From NCBI RefSeq assembly GCF_010119205.1, contig NZ_WRXM01000001.1, forward strand, positions 372,001-436,000: a DNA stretch of 64,000 nt. Direction: 5' to 3'. This stretch comes from Haloarcula limicola. GTDB lineage: Archaea; Halobacteriota; Halobacteria; Halobacteriales; Haloarculaceae. Each line of letters starts with the position of its first letter. The stretch's first letter is position 1. Both the position numbers and the translations under genes were made by a program. Positions 60,056 to 64,000 of this stretch are shown piece by piece. Below the pieces are notes generated by a model. It made no database searches and was not told the origin of the DNA. It saw only the letters and a program-made list of their open reading frames with translations.

Positions 60056-60760
60056 TCAGGAGTCGATATCTTCGAGCGCGTCGACGACGCGCTCGATCAT
60101 CTTGCGCTCGCCTCGGCGGAGGTTCTTCGAGACGGCGGGTTTCGAGACGCCGAACTCCTCCGCCAGCGTCCCGAGCGTCGCGTCGCGGGGGCTCTGGAAG
60201 TACCCGGAGGAGACGGCCTCTTCGAGCGTCTCGCGTTCGGTCTCCGAGAGGTCGCGACACCCCTCGATGAGCGTCATCGCCGCGCCCGCGTTGCGTGCCA
60301 CGTCCTGCAGCTGCGGCAGGCTGGCCGGCGAGCGCTCGATGACGTCGAACTCGTTGTCGCGGTCGAGTTCCGAGAGCGTGTCGTCGGCGTCCCGGCCCCG
60401 GTCGAAGCCGACGTGCCACACTTCGCTGCCCGCCTCGATATGGAACGGGCCGGTGATGTACCCCCCGTTGTCCCGGATCGTCTCCATCGCCGTCGTCTCG
60501 ACCATGACCGTCCGGATGTGGGCGGCGGCGTCCTGCCGGCGCAGCAGGGAGACGTCGTTCATGTTCGGGTGGTCTCGCAGCGTCGAGAGCCCGTGGTCGA
60601 GTACCTCTCGGTCGTCGGCCTCGACGACCATCCGCGTCTCCAGTTCTCGTTTGGCGGTGTCGAAGTCCCAGTGGACCGCCGCGAACGCGACACCATGGTC
60701 CGCCGTCGTGTCGATGAACGGACAGTCGTACTGCTCCATGTCCATGGCGATGTCTATCAT
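60056..60760 (-). CDS. HTH-10 (bacterio-opsin activator-like) transcription regulator
   Basis: A 234-residue regulator. The N-terminal two thirds form a sensor-like domain (DHGVAFAAVHWDFDTAKREL; GGYITGPFHIEAGSEVWHVG) and the C-terminus is the HTH-10 DNA-binding domain of the Bat family (LEEAVSSGYFQSPRDATLGT, then LAEEFGVSKPAVSKNLRRGE). A minus-strand A/T-rich TATA region lies near 60790-60805. It is immediately upstream of the Liv operon in the same direction and is therefore its most likely regulator, but it may also have other targets. Confidence 0.9.
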   Translation of the reverse strand: MIDIAMDMEQYDCPFIDTTADHGVAFAAVHWDFDTAKRELETRMVVEADDREVLDHGLSTLRDHPNMNDVSLLRRQDAAAHIRTVMVETTAMETIRDNGGYITGPFHIEAGSEVWHVGFDRGRDADDTLSELDRDNEFDVIERSPASLPQLQDVARNAGAAMTLIEGCRDLSETERETLEEAVSSGYFQSPRDATLGTLAEEFGVSKPAVSKNLRRGERKMIERVVDALEDIDS

Positions 60761-60954
60761 GGGCTGTCCACGCTACCGAAGTTGGTATCTCCATAATGAT
60801 AAATTATTCTTCCCACGACGGTATCAAAACGGTCCGTGCGAATCGCTTCGACAGCTAGGTATGGTGTCACGAACCGCCGTCGATTTCCGCCTCCACGCCC
60901 CTTCTATCACGAATTACTACGGACTATAGCGGCGTCCTGCTATGCCGTTTCAAT

Positions 60955-60965
60955 AGTGTTTTAGG
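60955..60965 (+). promoter_or_regulatory. TATA element of ppc
   Basis: GTGTTTTAGGCC about 25-30 bases before the ATG at 60988, giving an almost leaderless transcript. The TTAGG here is not followed by CCTAA, so it is not called an iron box. Confidence 0.45.
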
Positions 60966-60987
60966 CCTCCCCTCGGGAGAGACTGGT

Positions 60988-63684
60988 ATGACTTTGCACG
61001 CCAGAGAGATAAGTCAGGACGTGCGGGAGTTAGGGGAACTCCTCGGTGAAATCGTAGAGGCACAGTCGTCGACGGAAGCGTTCGAGATCGTCGAAGACAT
61101 TCGGACGTCCTCCATCGAGTACCGGCGCGGCGACGCGGACGACCGAGAGAGCGTGGGGCAGACGCTCGACCGCCTCAACCCCGAGATGGAGGACATCGTC
61201 GCGCGAGCGTTCACGACGTACTTCGAACTCATCAACCTCGCGGAGGAGCGCGAACGCGTCCGCGAGATCCGCGAGGGCAGTCAGGAGGGCGTCTTGGAGG
61301 ACAGCGTCCTCGACGCCGTCAAGCGACTCTCTGACCGCGACGCCGACGCCGAGGAGGTCGAACAGGTTCTCGACGACGTGCTCATCCAGCCGACGTTCAC
61401 CGCACACCCGACCGAGGCCCGGCGGAAGACGGTGAAGGCGAAGCTCCGCGCGGTCGCGAACGACCTCGAAACGCTCGACGAGGTCCGTCTCACCGACCGC
61501 GAGGAAGAGACCGTCGAGCGCGACCTCGCGGCCGAGGTCACGAGCCTCTGGCAGACGCCCCAGGTCCGCGACCGCCGCCCCGAGGTCACCGACGAGGCGC
61601 TCAACGTCCAGTGGTACCTGGAGAACGTCCTCTTCGAGGTCATCGACGAGGTCTACGACGAGCTCGAAGACGCGCTGGACGAGGAGTACGCCGAGGACAT
61701 CCACGTCCCCAAGCTCTACGAGTTCCGCTCGTGGGCCGGCTCCGACCGCGACGGCAACCCCTTCGTCACGCCGGAGGTCACTGAGGAGACGCTCGAACGC
61801 CAGCGCGACACCGTCCTGCCGCTGTACCGCGACAAGCTCAAGGAACTCTCCGGCGTGCTCAGCCAGGACGCCTCGAACATCACGACCGACGCCGCCTTCG
61901 ACGAGCGCCTGAGCGAGCACAAGACCCGGCTCCCCGGCGCCGCGAGCGAGGCCGAGGAGCGCTACCCCGACGAGCCGTACCGCCAGAAGCTCAAGCTGAT
62001 GCGCGAATCCGTCCTCCGGGTCAGCGACGTCCGACAGGGCGGCTACGACGGCTCCGGAGAGCTACTCACGGACCTCCGGACCATCGCCGAGAGCCTGCGC
62101 GAGAACGAGGCGGAAGTCGTCGCCGAAGCCCACGTCGACCCGCTGATTCGGAAGGTCGACACCTTCGGCTTCGCGTTCGCCAGTCTCGACCTCCGGGACC
62201 ATCGGAAGATGCACACCGACGCCATCGCCGAGGCCGTCGACCGACAGGGCATCGACTACGTCGGGATGGACGAGGACGAGCGCGTCGAGTTCCTCACCGA
62301 GGCCGTTTTGCAGGACGACCCCATCGTCGACATGGAGGACACCGAGGGGCTCTCGGACGACTCCACCCGCGTCTTCCGCCGCTTCCGGAAGACCGCCGAC
62401 TGGCAGAACGAGTTCGGCGTCGACGCCATCGACACCTACGCGATCAGCTGGTGCGAGGAGCCGAGCCACGTGCTCGAAGTCCTCTTCCTCGCCGATCAGG
62501 TCGGCATCGTCGACCTGCCGGGCTACTGCGGGCTGGACATCGTCCCGCTGCTGGAATCGGAGTACGCCCTCTCCGGTGCCCGGCGCATCATGGGGACGCT
62601 GTTCGACAACGAGGCCTACTCGAAGGCCCTCGACGCCCGCGAGGGCATCCAGGAGATCATGCTGGGATACTCGGACTCCAACAAGGAGAACGGCTTCCTG
62701 GCCGCTAACTGGTCGCTGTACAACAACCAGAAGCGACTCGCCAACATCACCGACGACTACGACGTGGAGATGCGCCTGTTCCACGGCCGCGGCGGCTCTA
62801 TCTCCCGCGGCGGCGGCCCGATGAACGACGCGATGCTCGCGCTGCCGAACGAGACGGTGACCGGCCAGATCAAATTCACCGAGCAGGGCGAGGCCATCGC
62901 CGAGAAGTACGCCAACCACGACATCGCCGAGCGCAACTTAGAGCAGATGCTCAACGCGCAGGTTCGCTCCCGCCACAACTCGATGCACGAACCCGTCGAG
63001 GAGATCCCCGACGAGTGGGCCGAGGCCATGGAGACGGCCGCCGACGCCGCCCGCGAGGAGTATCAGGACCTGCTGGAGACGGACGGCTTCGTGGAGTACT
63101 TCGAACAGGCGACGCCCATCACCGTCATCGAGAACCTCAACATGGGCTCGCGGCCGGCCTCCCGCAGCGAGGACCGCAGCGTCGACGACCTGCGCGCCAT
63201 CCCGTGGGTGTTCTCGTGGACGCAGGCCCGCTGTATCATCCCGGGCTGGTACTCGATCGCCACCGGGCTGAACGCCTATCTCGACGACGGCGGCGACATC
63301 GAGACGCTCAAGGAGATGTACGAGGAGTGGCCGTTCTTCCGGACGAAGCTCGACAACGCCTCGCTGGCGCTCGCCCGCACGGACATGGACATCGCCCGCC
63401 AGTACGCCGACCTCGCCGACGACGACCTGCGCGAGCGCATCTTCCCGCGCATCGAGGAGGAGTACCGCGAGACGGTCGATCTCGCCCTCGAGATCGGCGG
63501 CCGCGAGGGTCTACTCTCGCGCGACTGGCTGGAGGAGAACCTCGAACGGCGGAACCCGTACGTGGACCCGCTGAACCTCCTGCAGGTCCGCCTGCTGGCG
63601 CAGTCACACCTCACCGAGACCGAGAAGCGGACGCTCCGCCTGACGGTGCAGGGGGTCGCGGCCGGCATGAAGAACACCGGATAA
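60988..63684 (+). CDS. ppc: Phosphoenolpyruvate carboxylase
   Basis: An 898-residue bacterial-type PEP carboxylase that makes oxaloacetate from PEP and bicarbonate, refilling the TCA cycle. Signatures include QPTFTAHPTEARRKTVKAKL (catalytic His), EIMLGYSDSNKENGF (Lys/Arg region), the mobile loop FHGRGGSISRGGGP and the C-terminal QGVAAGMKNTG, where bacterial enzymes end in QNTG. The full length matches the family. Its promoter gives a leaderless mRNA. It sits between the HTH-10 regulator and a universal stress protein and is transcribed alone. Confidence 0.97.
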   Translation: MTLHAREISQDVRELGELLGEIVEAQSSTEAFEIVEDIRTSSIEYRRGDADDRESVGQTLDRLNPEMEDIVARAFTTYFELINLAEERERVREIREGSQEGVLEDSVLDAVKRLSDRDADAEEVEQVLDDVLIQPTFTAHPTEARRKTVKAKLRAVANDLETLDEVRLTDREEETVERDLAAEVTSLWQTPQVRDRRPEVTDEALNVQWYLENVLFEVIDEVYDELEDALDEEYAEDIHVPKLYEFRSWAGSDRDGNPFVTPEVTEETLERQRDTVLPLYRDKLKELSGVLSQDASNITTDAAFDERLSEHKTRLPGAASEAEERYPDEPYRQKLKLMRESVLRVSDVRQGGYDGSGELLTDLRTIAESLRENEAEVVAEAHVDPLIRKVDTFGFAFASLDLRDHRKMHTDAIAEAVDRQGIDYVGMDEDERVEFLTEAVLQDDPIVDMEDTEGLSDDSTRVFRRFRKTADWQNEFGVDAIDTYAISWCEEPSHVLEVLFLADQVGIVDLPGYCGLDIVPLLESEYALSGARRIMGTLFDNEAYSKALDAREGIQEIMLGYSDSNKENGFLAANWSLYNNQKRLANITDDYDVEMRLFHGRGGSISRGGGPMNDAMLALPNETVTGQIKFTEQGEAIAEKYANHDIAERNLEQMLNAQVRSRHNSMHEPVEEIPDEWAEAMETAADAAREEYQDLLETDGFVEYFEQATPITVIENLNMGSRPASRSEDRSVDDLRAIPWVFSWTQARCIIPGWYSIATGLNAYLDDGGDIETLKEMYEEWPFFRTKLDNASLALARTDMDIARQYADLADDDLRERIFPRIEEEYRETVDLALEIGGREGLLSRDWLEENLERRNPYVDPLNLLQVRLLAQSHLTETEKRTLRLTVQGVAAGMKNTG

Positions 63685-63777
63685 CGCCGGCTCCGACGCT
63701 CGTTCGGTGCGCCGCTCCGTTACAACGGGCGTAGTAGTCACCGAAGCCTTTACTTTCGAGCCCTGTGGAGGGCCGCT

Positions 63778-64000
63778 ATGGCACTAGAGAGGATTCTCCT
63801 CGCCGTCGGACCGAACGACAAGGACCGCATCGACGAACTCGCCGCGGCCGTCACGGACATCGCCGGTCCCGCGGGGGCCAGCGTCGTCATCGCCCACGTG
63901 TTCACCGACGACGAGTACGACAACGTCGTCGACCGACTGGAGTTCGCCTCCGCCAGCGAGGCCGACCCGAACGAGGTCGCCGACCGACACACGACCGTAC
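63778..64000 (+). CDS. Universal stress protein (UspA family), N-terminal part (runs off the window)
   Basis: The first 74 residues of a UspA-type protein: ALERILLAVGPNDKDRIDEL, then AAAVTDIAGPAGASVVIAHV, the beta1-alpha1-beta2 start of the fold. The rest is outside the window, so the ATP-binding motif cannot be checked. A degenerate match to the sugar-island palindrome (ACAAC-GGGC-GTAGT at 63722-63735) lies about 42 bases before the ATG and is probably chance. Confidence 0.85.
   Translation, partial: MALERILLAVGPNDKDRIDELAAAVTDIAGPAGASVVIAHVFTDDEYDNVVDRLEFASASEADPNEVADRHTTV

Noticed and set aside
60960-60975. TTAGGCCTCCCC upstream of ppc as an iron box
   Set aside because: Only the left half-site matches; the right half lacks CCTAA.
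63722-63735. ACAAC-GGGC-GTAGT before the stress protein as a sugar operator
   Set aside because: The right half differs and there is no sugar-linked neighbour; chance match is likely.

Overview
The window is a high-GC chromosomal segment from a haloarchaeon (class Halobacteria). The evidence is the acidic proteins, the Tat-type lipoproteins (RR motif, lipobox Cys, Asp/Gly-rich linkers), the TrmB and GfcR sugar regulators, a DpsA-type ferritin, haloarchaeal promoters (TATA 25-35 bp before the start, little or no leader) and the haloarchaeal two-subunit thiolase and PccX subunits. I see no rRNA, tRNA, CRISPR, insertion sequence or replication origin. All calls come from reading the sequence; no searches were run.

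Layout. (1) 1-10248 holds acyl-CoA and housekeeping functions: a phosphotransacetylase-like fragment coupled to an ADP-forming acetyl-CoA synthetase; DpsA; a 53-aa small protein; two tandem paralogues of unknown function; a two-subunit beta-ketothiolase (Ser in place of the usual nucleophilic Cys); and a phaB-pccB-pccX operon. These suit propionyl-CoA and polyhydroxyalkanoate precursor metabolism. (2) 10444-19068 is an iron-box locus: a GT75-like protein, a Tat lipoprotein and two-domain permease of Fbp type, a GT-C membrane glycosyltransferase, a Tat-exported gluconate-2-dehydrogenase-subunit-3-like protein, the ABC ATPase, and a divergent dolichyl-phosphate-sugar-synthase-like GT2. Copies of TTAGG-N4-CCTAA (DtxR-like) precede most transcription units here and also dpsA and the small protein at 3783. 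(3) 19118-47745 is a sugar catabolic island: two TrmB regulators, two sugar-binding lipoproteins and two MalK-type ATPases with one permease pair, glucose dehydrogenase, two Gfo/Idh oxidoreductases, a sugar isomerase, GfcR, three GH13 alpha-glucosidases, a degenerate M24 protein, and gluconate dehydratase. Together they give import, hydrolysis to glucose, and oxidation into the semi-phosphorylative Entner-Doudoroff pathway. A palindrome ACAAC-N4-GTTGT recurs four times in this island. A chemotaxis transducer lies divergent from a sugar-binding-protein paralogue that has no signal peptide. (4) 47938-60760 contains a multi-sensor histidine kinase, a HEXXH membrane protein and a tightly coupled Liv-type ABC operon continuing into a KAS III-like enzyme, an alpha/beta hydrolase and an acyl-CoA ligase, next to an HTH-10 regulator. 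(5) 60988-64000 has PEP carboxylase and the start of a universal stress protein.

The strongest candidates for undescribed biology are the iron-box glycosylation plus iron-uptake locus (10444-19068), the apparently cytoplasmic sugar-binding protein paired with a chemotaxis transducer (43647-46444), and the Liv transporter translationally fused to a KAS III-like enzyme with a changed active site (51300-59987).
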